DNA from: SHLQ01 sp964562985
Lineage (GTDB): Bacteria > Actinomycetota > Acidimicrobiia > Acidimicrobiales > SHLQ01
NCBI GenBank assembly: GCA_964562985.1
Contig: CAZLWE010000012.1
Span: 1 to 64,000 of the forward strand
Direction of reading: 5' to 3'
DNA length: 64,000 bases
The first letter of the stretch is position 1; every line of letters starts with the position of its first letter. The notes under the pieces were generated by a model that searched no databases, was not told the DNA's origin, and saw only the letters and a program-made list of their open reading frames with translations. Shown in pieces: positions 33,811 through 41,422 of this stretch. The position numbers and the translations under genes were made by a program.

Positions 33811-36477
33811 CTATGCCTTTGCTTCAGCCCAGCTCGGGCCGAAGGCCAGGTTTACCTCGAGCGGCACACGGAGGTCGAAAGCGTCGGCCATGATGTCGGT
33901 GGTCATCGTGGCCATGTGATCTCGTTCGTCAGCGGTAACTTCCAGGATCACTTCATCGTGGACTTGCAGGATGAGCTGCGACTCGTACTGGTCGTCACGT
34001 AGGGCCTGGTCGAGGTTCACGAGAGCGACCTTGAAGATGTCGGCGGCGAGTCCTTGGATACCGGCGTTCATCGCCTGACGTTCACCGGCCTGACGAACGC
34101 GGAAGTTCGACGATGCGAGCTCGGGGATCTTGCGTCGCCGGCCAAACAGCGTCTCGGTGTACCCGCGTTGGCGAGTCTCTGCGACCGTTCGATCCATATA
34201 TTCACGCACTGCGGGGAAGGCATCGAAGTAGGCCTTGAGTATCTCGGCCGCCTCATCGACAGGAATGGCCAGGCGTTGGCTTAACCCGTAGGCCTCCATT
34301 CCGTAGGCCAGTCCGTAGCTCACCATCTTCGCTTTCGATCGCTGTTCGACGGTGACCGAATCTGCATCCACGTCGAAGACCCGACTGGCGGTTGCATTGT
34401 GGATGTCGTCGCCTGCTTCGAACGCGCCGATCAACCCGGGGTCTTCTGCCAAGTGGGCGATGCAACGAAGTTCGATCTGGTTGTAGTCGGCGACGAGCAA
34501 TTCGTAGCCGTCGGCGGGAACGAACGCCTTGCGGAAGGTCCGGCCCATCTCGGAGCGGACCGGGATGTTGTGCAGGTTCGGTGCATCTGAGGAGAGCCGC
34601 CCGGTCCTGGCAACCGTTTGGTTGAAGGTCGCTCGGATGCGGTCGCCCTCCCCTACCTCGTTGAGGAGCCCCACTCCGTAGGTGGAGCGCAGTTTCTCCA
34701 CCTCTCGGTAATCGAGCAGATGCTCGATTATGGGATGGTCGCCACGAAGCTTCTCCAGCGACGCCGCGTCGGTGCTGTAGCCCGTCTTCGTCTTCTTTTG
34801 CGGGGTGAGATCGAGCCGCTCGAAGAGGATCTCGCGCAGCTGCTTGGTCGAGTTGACGTTGAACTCTTCTCCCGCCGCGTCGTGGATCAGTCCACGAAGT
34901 CGCTCTACCTCAGAAGTGAGGTGGTCTCGGAGGCGGGTCAGCTCCGCGACATCGACGCCGATGCCAACGGCCTCCATTCGGGCCAACACCTCGATCAATG
35001 GGACTTCGATTGTTTCGTTGAGCGTCGTGAGGCCTTGGGCTTCCATGGCCGCCCGGATCGGTTCGATCAATGCGTACACCGCCAAGGCGTTGCGCGCGGC
35101 GAGCAAGGACACATCGGTTTGGGGCTCATCGTCTAGGGAACCGAAATCGAGTTGCCCGGCTTCAGCAACCGCCGACTCGGGAACCTCGTAGTCGGTGTAG
35201 CGCTCGAGAACATCGCCCAGCACGTAGTCGGAGTCGGCGGGGTCGAGAAGGTACGCGGCGATCGCAGTGTCCAAGGTCAGGTCAGGGATTGCGAGGTGTG
35301 CCTCTTGCCAGCTGCGCAAAAACGGCTTGGCATTGTGCAGGGCCACGCCGTGCTCACCGCCCAAGGCATTCACCGCTTCGACTACCGCGCTTGCCGCGAG
35401 GAGTTGACCGGGAATCCACAGCACTTCGGCGACTTCGGGGTCGGCGACAACCGCGATTCCGGCGTCGAAGTCTTCACCAAAGCCAATTGCGATGGTGGAC
35501 TCCCTCAGGGGCGTGAGGGCGCCAACTGCCGCTGCCGCCTCGTCGACCACGTCAACCTCAGCTTCGAGCACTTCGCGCGCCGAGCTGGCGACGCCTCCCT
35601 CACCACCGATTACTTCGGCGAGGCGTTCGTGGAGGGTGCGGAATTCAAGGAAGTCGAACAGTCGCTTGATCTCGTCGTGGTCGGGTTCGCCAGGGTGTAG
35701 ATCGTCGAGTTCGGTGTCGATCGGTGCATCGCGCACCAACAGCATCAGCTCCAAGTTCAGCCGAACCTGTTCCTCGTTCTCGGAGAGGTTCTGCTTGAGC
35801 TTCGGGGTCTGGTCTTCAACCGCGTCGTAGATGCCGTCGATTCCGCCGTACTTGTTGATGAGCTTTGCCGCGGTCTTCTCTCCCACCCCGGGAACTCCCG
35901 GCAGGTTGTCCGACTTGTCTCCCCGGAGGGCCGCGTACTTCACGTAGTCGGACGGTTTGACCCCCGTGCGTTCCTCAATGCCAGCCTCGTCGTAGAGCGC
36001 GTAGTCGGAAACGCCGCGCTTGTTGTAGAGGACCTTGATGTGCGGATCTTCGACCAGTTGGTAGGCGTCTCGGTCGCCGGTCACCACGATGACGTCGCGT
36101 CCGGCGTTCTTCCCTCGCTCGGCCAAGGTGGCCAGAATGTCGTCGGCCTCGTAGCCCTCGAGTTCGATCACCGGGAAGTTCAGGGCGTCAACGACTTCAC
36201 GGACCAAGCCCATTTGCTGTCGGAGAATGTCGGGCGCTGCTTCTCTTCCCGCTTTGTACTCCGGATTGCGCTCGTGGCGAAACGTTGGCTTCGGAAGGTC
36301 GAAGGCGATCGCGACTCCATCGGGGTCGTGGTCACGCATCAGGTTGATCAACATCGAGGTGAAGCCGAAGACCGCGTTGGTTACTTGCCCAGAGGCCGTA
36401 GCCATGTCTGTCGGCAAGGCAAAGAAGGCTCGGTAGGTGAGCGAGTTTCCATCGATGAGCAGGAGAGGTTTGGCCAC
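33811..36477 (-). CDS. polA: DNA polymerase I
   Basis: 888 residues: a 5' nuclease domain (1-290; LLIDGNSLTYRAFFALP, GDKSDNLPGVPGVGEKTA), a degenerate 3'-5' exonuclease domain (about 310-500), and the polymerase domain with motif A VADYNQIELRCIAHLAEDPG, motif B RSKAKMVSYGLAYGMEAYGLSQRL and motif C LQVHDEVILEV. It fills gaps in repair and removes Okazaki primers. The acidic residues of the proofreading site are missing (no D-x-E, and the HN.K..D motif reads HNAKPFL), as in other actinobacterial Pol I. Full length; 43 bases downstream of the ANTAR regulator. Confidence 0.97.
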   Translation of the reverse strand: MAKPLLLIDGNSLTYRAFFALPTDMATASGQVTNAVFGFTSMLINLMRDHDPDGVAIAFDLPKPTFRHERNPEYKAGREAAPDILRQQMGLVREVVDALNFPVIELEGYEADDILATLAERGKNAGRDVIVVTGDRDAYQLVEDPHIKVLYNKRGVSDYALYDEAGIEERTGVKPSDYVKYAALRGDKSDNLPGVPGVGEKTAAKLINKYGGIDGIYDAVEDQTPKLKQNLSENEEQVRLNLELMLLVRDAPIDTELDDLHPGEPDHDEIKRLFDFLEFRTLHERLAEVIGGEGGVASSAREVLEAEVDVVDEAAAAVGALTPLRESTIAIGFGEDFDAGIAVVADPEVAEVLWIPGQLLAASAVVEAVNALGGEHGVALHNAKPFLRSWQEAHLAIPDLTLDTAIAAYLLDPADSDYVLGDVLERYTDYEVPESAVAEAGQLDFGSLDDEPQTDVSLLAARNALAVYALIEPIRAAMEAQGLTTLNETIEVPLIEVLARMEAVGIGVDVAELTRLRDHLTSEVERLRGLIHDAAGEEFNVNSTKQLREILFERLDLTPQKKTKTGYSTDAASLEKLRGDHPIIEHLLDYREVEKLRSTYGVGLLNEVGEGDRIRATFNQTVARTGRLSSDAPNLHNIPVRSEMGRTFRKAFVPADGYELLVADYNQIELRCIAHLAEDPGLIGAFEAGDDIHNATASRVFDVDADSVTVEQRSKAKMVSYGLAYGMEAYGLSQRLAIPVDEAAEILKAYFDAFPAVREYMDRTVAETRQRGYTETLFGRRRKIPELASSNFRVRQAGERQAMNAGIQGLAADIFKVALVNLDQALRDDQYESQLILQVHDEVILEVTADERDHMATMTTDIMADAFDLRVPLEVNLAFGPSWAEAKA

Positions 36478-36520
36478 GGCCCGACCCTATCGCCGACATC
36501 GGACAGCGGCCTAGTGGAAC

Positions 36521-37099
36521 CTAGGGAGCGAGCTCTCCCTCGAGGACCGACTCTGCGACCGAGCGCATCGAGCCGCGCATACTCATCGCCGTCTTCTGTA
36601 AGAACCGGAAGGCGTCGTTCTCGCTCATGTCGTGCTCGTCCTGCAACTTGCCCTTGGCGCGATCGACGATCTTGCGCACCTCAAGTTGTTCTTCGAGGCT
36701 CAGCTTCTCTTCGGAGAGGCTGAGAAATTCTCGATGACGGGCCAGTGCCATCTCGATAGCGGGAATCAGGTCGGAGCGCTGCCATGGCTTGACCAGGTAG
36801 GCCAATGCCCCTGCCGCGGCTGCCCGCTCGACCAATTCTCGCTGCCCGAAGGCGGTCAGTATGAGTACAGCAGCCGATCGTTCGGCAACGATCTCTCGCG
36901 CTACCTCGATGCCGTCGAGGCCAGGCATTCGAACGTCGAGGATCGCGAGGTCGGGTTCGAGCTCGCCAACCAAGCGAAGCGCGTCGTCACCGCGGCCAGT
37001 TTCGCCCACGACGTCGTATCCGGCTTCGACGAGTGTCTCCACGAGGTCGAGGCGAATAATGGCCTCGTCTTCGGCGACGAGGATCCGGGGCGCGCTCAT
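36521..37099 (-). CDS. ANTAR-domain response regulator (PdtaR-like)
   Basis: 192 residues. The receiver domain has LVAEDEAIIR, the phospho-acceptor in LAILDVRMPGLDG, and the conserved lysine in LAYLVKPW. The C-terminal ANTAR RNA-binding domain contains VDRAKGKLQDEHDMSENDAFRFLQKTAM. ANTAR proteins stop transcription termination by binding paired hexaloop hairpins. In Mycobacterium tuberculosis the homologue PdtaR also lies near polA-rpsA. No PdtaS-type kinase is present here. It overlaps the upstream coiled-coil gene by 4 bases. Confidence 0.93.
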   Translation of the reverse strand: MSAPRILVAEDEAIIRLDLVETLVEAGYDVVGETGRGDDALRLVGELEPDLAILDVRMPGLDGIEVAREIVAERSAAVLILTAFGQRELVERAAAAGALAYLVKPWQRSDLIPAIEMALARHREFLSLSEEKLSLEEQLEVRKIVDRAKGKLQDEHDMSENDAFRFLQKTAMSMRGSMRSVAESVLEGELAP

Positions 37100-37395
37100 G
37101 AGCCCATCATTTCGTCGAGCAGTTGATCTTGTCTGGTTTCGAGTTGGGTCATGCGTGTTTGCAGTTCGGTGTGGTGACGACGCATAGCGTCGGCGTGTCG
37201 AGCAGCTTCGTGCATCTCTTGCTCAGCGATCGGCGTCTCTGACACCATGGCCCGAATCCTCGCCTCTTCCACCTCACCGTCAAGAAATTCGAGCTGTTCG
37301 AACGCAATACGAAGCTCTTCGCGCACGCGCTTGAGCTCGTCACCGTTCTCCCGAAGCTTGCGCTCCACCATCGACTTCTTCACAGCGCCGATCAT
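37096..37395 (-). CDS. Small coiled-coil protein of unknown function
   Basis: 99 residues from the ATG at 37395; a TTG five codons earlier is possible. Nearly all helical with heptad spacing (ERKLRENGDELKRVREEL, then MRRHHTELQTRMTQLETRQ), rich in Glu and Arg, with no membrane segment. It overlaps the ANTAR regulator start by 4 bases, so the two are probably translated together. I do not recognise a named family. Possibly a partner of the regulator; that is inference from position only. Confidence 0.65.
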   Translation of the reverse strand: MIGAVKKSMVERKLRENGDELKRVREELRIAFEQLEFLDGEVEEARIRAMVSETPIAEQEMHEAARHADAMRRHHTELQTRMTQLETRQDQLLDEMMGS

Positions 37396-37453
37396 AGGCC
37401 CACCAGTCAAATTGGTGCCGTTGCGCCCAACCCGGATACCTCGTCACCTCTCC

Positions 37454-37502
37454 CAAATTTGCGCGCTCATCGGCACTATTTGCCCATCAGCGCGCAAATT
37501 TG
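37454..37502. repeat. Palindromic element, copy A
   Basis: A 14-bp inverted repeat, CAAATTTGCGCGCT (37454-37467) with AGCGCGCAAATTTG (37489-37502), and a near-palindromic core CGGCACTATTTGCC between the arms. Copy B at 37987 has the same arms and its core in the opposite orientation. No coding potential. Confidence 0.85.
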
Positions 37503-37511
37503 TGGGGGCGC

Positions 37512-37829
37512 ATCAATCCGCAGAGCAGCCAGAGGAGCGCAGCGACGAAGCTGCGATTGCGGCGAGAAATTCACTGTGCAGCCCGAAGGGGCAAAATCGC
37601 GACGCAGTCGTTGCCCCGAAGGGATCAATCCGCAGAGCAGCCAGAGGAGCGCAGCGACGAAGCTGCGATTGCGGCGAGNNNNNNNNNNNNNNNNNNNNNN
37701 NNNNNNNNNNNNNNNNNNNNNNNNNNNNNNNNNNNNNNNNNNNNNNNNNNNNNNNNNNNNNNNNNNNNNNNNNNNNNNACTGTGCAGCCCGAAGGGGCAA
37801 AATCGCGACGCAGTCGTTGCCCCGAAGGG
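37512..37829. repeat. 112-bp tandem repeat array with assembly gap
   Basis: A 112-bp unit (37512-37623) beginning ATCAATCCGCAGAGCAGCC is followed directly by an identical second unit that runs into the 100-N gap at 37679. After the gap the unit continues and ends at 37829. If only two units exist, just 6 bases are missing; more units would explain why assembly failed. Each unit ends with GGGGCAA...TTGCCCC, a 7-bp inverted repeat set in direct CCGAAGGG repeats. Units abut with no variable spacers, so it is not CRISPR. Non-coding as far as I can see. Confidence 0.8.
37679..37778. other. Assembly gap (100 N) inside the tandem repeat
   Basis: Exactly 100 N, interrupting the second 112-bp unit. 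The real length is unknown: 6 bases plus any whole number of 112-bp units would fit the flanks. Confidence 0.95.
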
Positions 37830-37836
37830 ATCACAG

Positions 37837-37920
37837 TGCCCGGAGTGGGACTTGAACCCACACGCCCTTTCGGACAATGGATTTTGAATCCATCGCGTCT
37901 GCCAATTCCGCCATCCGGGC
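37837..37920 (-). tRNA. tRNA-Leu (anticodon CAA)
   Basis: An 84-nt type II tRNA without encoded CCA. Acceptor stem GCCCGGA/TCCGGGC, leucine-type D arm, anticodon stem ATGGA/TCCAT around TTCAAAA giving CAA (reads UUG), long variable arm, and T arm GTGGG TTCAAGT CCCAC. Its 3' end lies 8 bases from the last tandem-repeat unit. Confidence 0.95.
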
Positions 37921-37986
37921 TTGGATAGCCCGAGTAATGGTAGCGCCAACTACTTTCAATCGGCCAGCACGGCAAGGCACTCGCTG

Positions 37987-38033
37987 AAATTTGCGCGCTC
38001 AACGGCAAATAGTGCCGCCCAGCGCGCAAATTT
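37987..38033. repeat. Palindromic element, copy B (inverted relative to copy A)
   Basis: AAATTTGCGCGCT (37987-37999) and AGCGCGCAAATTT (38021-38033) flank the palindromic core CGGCAAATAGTGCCG. The core matches the reverse complement of copy A's core, so the two elements face each other across the tandem repeat and tRNA-Leu. Confidence 0.85.
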
Positions 38034-38262
38034 GTCGTATCTACACCCAAACGACGTTGTGAGCCCCTGGGCGAGCAACTCGGTTAGACACGAAGCCCGC
38101 CAGGGCCGACGAACGGCAGCGATGTTTGTGAGGCGCAGCCGAGCAAACTCGTCGCAACCCGAAGGGTTTCCGGTTACCCGGCGGTAAGTGGTCGATTTTC
38201 TCCGCTGCCCCTAGCGTTGCGTCAAACGTCGTTTGCAGCGCGCTGGAACCCGAGGTAACTCA
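38034..38262. other. Intergenic space before the fatty-acid genes
   Basis: No credible gene. Around 38100-38170 there is sequence rich in GCGCAGCCGAGCAAAC and CCCGAAGGG that loosely resembles the 112-bp repeat unit and may be a decayed copy. The fabD ribosome site (GAGG) sits at the end; I see no convincing promoter boxes. Confidence 0.4.
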
Positions 38263-39438
38263 ATGATCGTTTTCTTGTACCCAGGTCAAGGCTCTCAAGA
38301 GCCTGGCATGGGGTCCCCATGGACGGGTCACCCGTCGTGGGAATTGGTCGCCGAAGCGAGCGAGGTTGCTGGTCGAGATGTTGAGGCCCTCTTGCTTCAC
38401 GCTGACGCAGACGAGTTACGTCAGACCCGCAACAGTCAGCTGGCCACGTTCGTGTTATCGATGGTGGTCTTCGATGCGGTTACCCGCGTTGGCGCTGAAG
38501 CGGCCGCACATGCGGGGCACAGCCTTGGCGAGTACACCGCCCTCACCGCAGCTGGCGTGATCGATTTTGCCGATGCGGTGCAATTGGTCAGTGAGCGGGG
38601 CAATGCGATGCAGGCGGCAGCCGATGATTCGCCGGGCACGATGGCTGCGGTGCTTGGCCTTGACGATGATCAGGTCGATATTGCGTGTGCACGTGTGGCT
38701 GGCGATGTGTGGGTGGCGAACTACAACGCCCCCGGGCAGGTGGTGATCGCCGGAACCGCTGCGGCTGTCGAGGAAGCCTCCACCGTGGCGAAAGAACTTG
38801 GAGCCAAACGAGCGCTCCCACTTCCGGTCGGCGGAGCCTTCCACACCACGATGATGGCTCCTGCTCGTGATCGCCTCTCGAAGGCGATCGACCAGACGGA
38901 GTTCCGTGACGCCGACACGAGCGTCGTCGCGAACGTTGACGCAACGATGCATGCAGCGGCCTCGGATTGGTCGGGGCTCCTCAACGCCCAGCTGTGCTCC
39001 CCGGTCCGTTGGCGCCAAGCGCTCCACACGCTCAAGGATGCGGGAGCTTCGACCTTTATCGAACTCGGCCCGGGAGCGGTACTGACGGGCATGGTGAAGC
39101 GAACCCTCAAAGAGGCGACTCGCATCACGGTGAACTCCCCCACCGATGTCGACCAATTACTCGAATCGCTTAGCGCGTCGTCTCAGATGGCCACGCCGCC
39201 GGTGGAGGGTGAACAACTCTTCGCGACCGAACGTCTCGTCGTTTCGCCAGCCGCCGGGGTGTTCGCCCCCAACGAATCGGTGGCGATCGGAGACCGCATC
39301 AACCGCGGCGATGCGTTGGGAATGATCGGCGACACCGAGGTCCGTACGGCCTTCTCTGGTGAGGTGCAGGGCTTTCTCGCGCTCGCGGGTGAACGGGTGA
39401 CCGCTCGTCAACCAATCGCCTGGCTTCGGAAATCATGA
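38263..39438 (+). CDS. fabD: Malonyl-CoA:ACP transacylase with C-terminal lipoyl-like domain
   Basis: 391 residues from the ATG at 38263 (GAGG upstream). Residues 1-305 are a standard FabD that loads malonyl groups onto acyl carrier protein: FLYPGQGSQ, the catalytic GHSLGEYTA, the oxyanion/Arg region, GGAFHTTMM with the active-site histidine, and FIELGPGAVLTGMVKR. Ordinary FabD ends about here (about 310). The extra residues (about 320-390) read as two symmetrical halves, VVSPAAGVFAPNESVAIGD and VRTAFSGEVQGFLALAGERV, matching the biotinyl/lipoyl barrel. The turn where the modified lysine would sit has none. First gene of a five-gene run; overlaps fabH by 4 bases. Confidence 0.92.
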   Translation: MIVFLYPGQGSQEPGMGSPWTGHPSWELVAEASEVAGRDVEALLLHADADELRQTRNSQLATFVLSMVVFDAVTRVGAEAAAHAGHSLGEYTALTAAGVIDFADAVQLVSERGNAMQAAADDSPGTMAAVLGLDDDQVDIACARVAGDVWVANYNAPGQVVIAGTAAAVEEASTVAKELGAKRALPLPVGGAFHTTMMAPARDRLSKAIDQTEFRDADTSVVANVDATMHAAASDWSGLLNAQLCSPVRWRQALHTLKDAGASTFIELGPGAVLTGMVKRTLKEATRITVNSPTDVDQLLESLSASSQMATPPVEGEQLFATERLVVSPAAGVFAPNESVAIGDRINRGDALGMIGDTEVRTAFSGEVQGFLALAGERVTARQPIAWLRKS

Positions 39439-40370
39439 CCGGAAGCCGCATTGTTGGCTGGGGGGCCAATCTCCCTCCGAAGATTCTGACGAACGATCAT
39501 CTCGCCGAGATGATGGATACGAGCGATGAATGGATCACCGAGCGCACCGGAATTAAGAAGCGTCACGTTGGTGGCTCGACCGGCGAGATGGCGATTCACG
39601 CTGGGCAACAGGCGCTCGATCGCGCCGGGATGACAGGCGACGACATCGACCTCGTCATGGTGGCCACGACAACTCCCGATCAACTGATGCCGGGCACCTC
39701 GGCCACCGTTCACGCCGAGCTGGGTATCCGTGGCGGCGCCTGCGACATTCAGGCGGTGTGTTCGGGCTTTACCTACGCGCTAATGGCAGCGAACGGCATG
39801 ATCGCAAACGGCCTCGAGCGGGTGCTGGTGATCGGGTCCGACACGATGAGCAGCACCGTCGATTGGGAAGACCGAACCACCGCGATTCTTTTCGGTGACG
39901 GCGCTGGCGCGGTGGTTCTTGAACGGCACACGAAGCCAACGCTGCTGGGCTTCGATCTCGGTGCCAATGGACAGCTTCGCCATATCGGGTACACCGATCA
40001 TGACGACAAGATGAAGATGGACGGCAAGGAAGTCTTCCGCACCGCCGTTCGGGCCGTAACTAAGTCGGCGAAGGCCGCCATGGAAAACGCCGGCGTGACC
40101 GCCAGCGATATCGATTGGTTCGTGCCCCATCAGGCGAATGTTCGCATCATCGACTCGATCGCTCAGCGACTCGACATTCCCCGGGAGCGAGCGATCGTGA
40201 CTCTCGATGAAACGGCGAACAACTCTGCCGCAACTATCCCCATGGCGTTGGATACGGCGGTCCGCGATCAGCGGATCAAGCCAGGCGACCTGCTCTTGCT
40301 GAGTGGTTTCGGTTTCGGAATGACGTGGGCGTCGGCCATCATGCGATGGGATCCGCCCGCCAGGCACTAG
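39435..40370 (+). CDS. fabH: 3-oxoacyl-ACP synthase III
   Basis: A 311-residue initiating condensing enzyme of fatty-acid synthesis, joining an acyl-CoA starter to malonyl-ACP. It has the Cys-His-Asn triad: cysteine in IQAVCSGFTYAL (near residue 112), histidine in WFVPHQANVRI, and asparagine in ETANNSAATIP. GSDTMSSTVDWEDRTTAILFGDGAGAVVL is the usual FabH stretch. Full length. Starts within the last codons of fabD (ATGA overlap). Confidence 0.96.
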   Translation: MTGSRIVGWGANLPPKILTNDHLAEMMDTSDEWITERTGIKKRHVGGSTGEMAIHAGQQALDRAGMTGDDIDLVMVATTTPDQLMPGTSATVHAELGIRGGACDIQAVCSGFTYALMAANGMIANGLERVLVIGSDTMSSTVDWEDRTTAILFGDGAGAVVLERHTKPTLLGFDLGANGQLRHIGYTDHDDKMKMDGKEVFRTAVRAVTKSAKAAMENAGVTASDIDWFVPHQANVRIIDSIAQRLDIPRERAIVTLDETANNSAATIPMALDTAVRDQRIKPGDLLLLSGFGFGMTWASAIMRWDPPARH

Positions 40371-40386
40371 ATCGGAAAGTGTGAAT

Positions 40387-41109
40387 GTGAGTGAATCAAC
40401 AGCTACCGGCCGTGTAGCCCTCGTGACCGGCGCGAATCGGGGCATTGGCCTCGCTACTGCCCGAGCACTGCGCGACGCTGGCTTCACCGTTGCGGCGACC
40501 TACCGATCGACGCCGATCGACGAGCCCGGCCTACACGCGGTCCATTGCGACGTGAGCGACGCCGAATCGGTCGATGCGGCCTTCTCGGAGATCGAAGCGG
40601 AACTCGGCCCGGTCGCGGTCCTGGTCTCGAACGCCGGAATCACCAACGATGGCCTGATGCTTCGCATGAGCGAGGATGACTTCACATCTGTTATCGACGC
40701 CAACCTCACCGGTGGCTTCCGGGTCGCGAAGCGGGCGGTCAAGGCCATGATGAAGCCGCGGTGGGGACGAATCGTCTTCATTTCCTCGATCGTCGGCATC
40801 GGCGGCCAGGCCGGTCAGGCCAACTACGCGGCCAGCAAGGCTGGTCTGCACGGCCTCGCCAAGTCGTTGGCCAAAGAGTTCGCGTCTCGGAACGTCACGG
40901 TGAACGTCGTTGCACCCGGCCCGATCGAAACCGATATGACGGCGGAACTTACTGACGATCAGCGGGCAGCGCTCACCAGCATCGTGCCCCTCGGCCGGAT
41001 GGGTGCCCCCGAAGACATCGCTGCGGCGGTCACGTTTTTGGCATCCGAGGCCGCTGGGTATATAACCGGCACGGTACTTCCCGTCGATGGCGGCGCCGCC
41101 ATGGGTTAG
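40387..41109 (+). CDS. fabG: 3-oxoacyl-ACP reductase
   Basis: 240 residues from the GTG at 40387, chosen because GGAAAG lies 7 bases upstream; a GTG two codons earlier is too close to it. Classical short-chain dehydrogenase: cofactor loop TGANRGIGLA, SNAGITNDGLM, catalytic Ser in IVFISSIVG, Tyr and Lys in ANYAASKAGLHGL, and APGPIETDMTAEL. It reduces 3-oxoacyl-ACP with NADPH. C-terminal GYITGTVLPVDGGAAMG is typical of FabG. Same run as fabD, fabH, acpP and fabF. Confidence 0.96.
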   Translation: MSESTATGRVALVTGANRGIGLATARALRDAGFTVAATYRSTPIDEPGLHAVHCDVSDAESVDAAFSEIEAELGPVAVLVSNAGITNDGLMLRMSEDDFTSVIDANLTGGFRVAKRAVKAMMKPRWGRIVFISSIVGIGGQAGQANYAASKAGLHGLAKSLAKEFASRNVTVNVVAPGPIETDMTAELTDDQRAALTSIVPLGRMGAPEDIAAAVTFLASEAAGYITGTVLPVDGGAAMG

Positions 41110-41181
41110 CCCCCGGCTGGCCGTGTTTGACTCAGAATCCAATATGCTCAATCAGTCCGTAATTAGGAGAACTAAATAACC

Positions 41182-41418
41182 ATGAGTGATGACAATTTCG
41201 CACGCTTCCAGAAGGTTGCTGTCGACGTACTTTCGGTCGAGGCCGACAAAGTCACGATGGAAGCCTCATTCGCAGACGATCTCGATGCTGACAGCCTCGA
41301 CCTCGTCGAGCTCGTAATGGGCCTCGAAGAAGAGTTCGACGTAAGCGTTGAAGAAGACGAACTCGAAGGCATCGAAACCGTCAAGGGCGCCTACGAGCTC
41401 GTAACGAACAAGCTGTAA
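41182..41418 (+). CDS. acpP: Acyl carrier protein
   Basis: A 78-residue acidic four-helix protein. FADDLDADSLDLVELVMGLEEEF carries the serine (in DSLDL, near residue 37) that receives phosphopantetheine. It carries the growing acyl chain. A strong TAGGAG site lies about 12 bases before the ATG. Placed between fabG and fabF, as in many bacteria. Confidence 0.97.
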   Translation: MSDDNFARFQKVAVDVLSVEADKVTMEASFADDLDADSLDLVELVMGLEEEFDVSVEEDELEGIETVKGAYELVTNKL

Positions 41419-41422
41419 GACA

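Noticed and set aside
33811..36477. Loss of proofreading residues in PolA as a novelty
   Set aside because: Degenerate 3'-5' exonuclease domains are the norm in actinobacterial Pol I.
37512..37829. CRISPR array
   Set aside because: Units of 112 bp abut directly without variable spacers, and no cas genes are in the window.
37400..38100. A prophage or integrative element attached at tRNA-Leu
   Set aside because: No integrase, no duplicated tRNA end and no phage genes; only the repeats are present.
41121..41155. A sigma-70 type promoter before acpP (TTGACT and TATGCT)
   Set aside because: The spacing is only about 10 bases, too short for a working promoter, so I did not annotate it.
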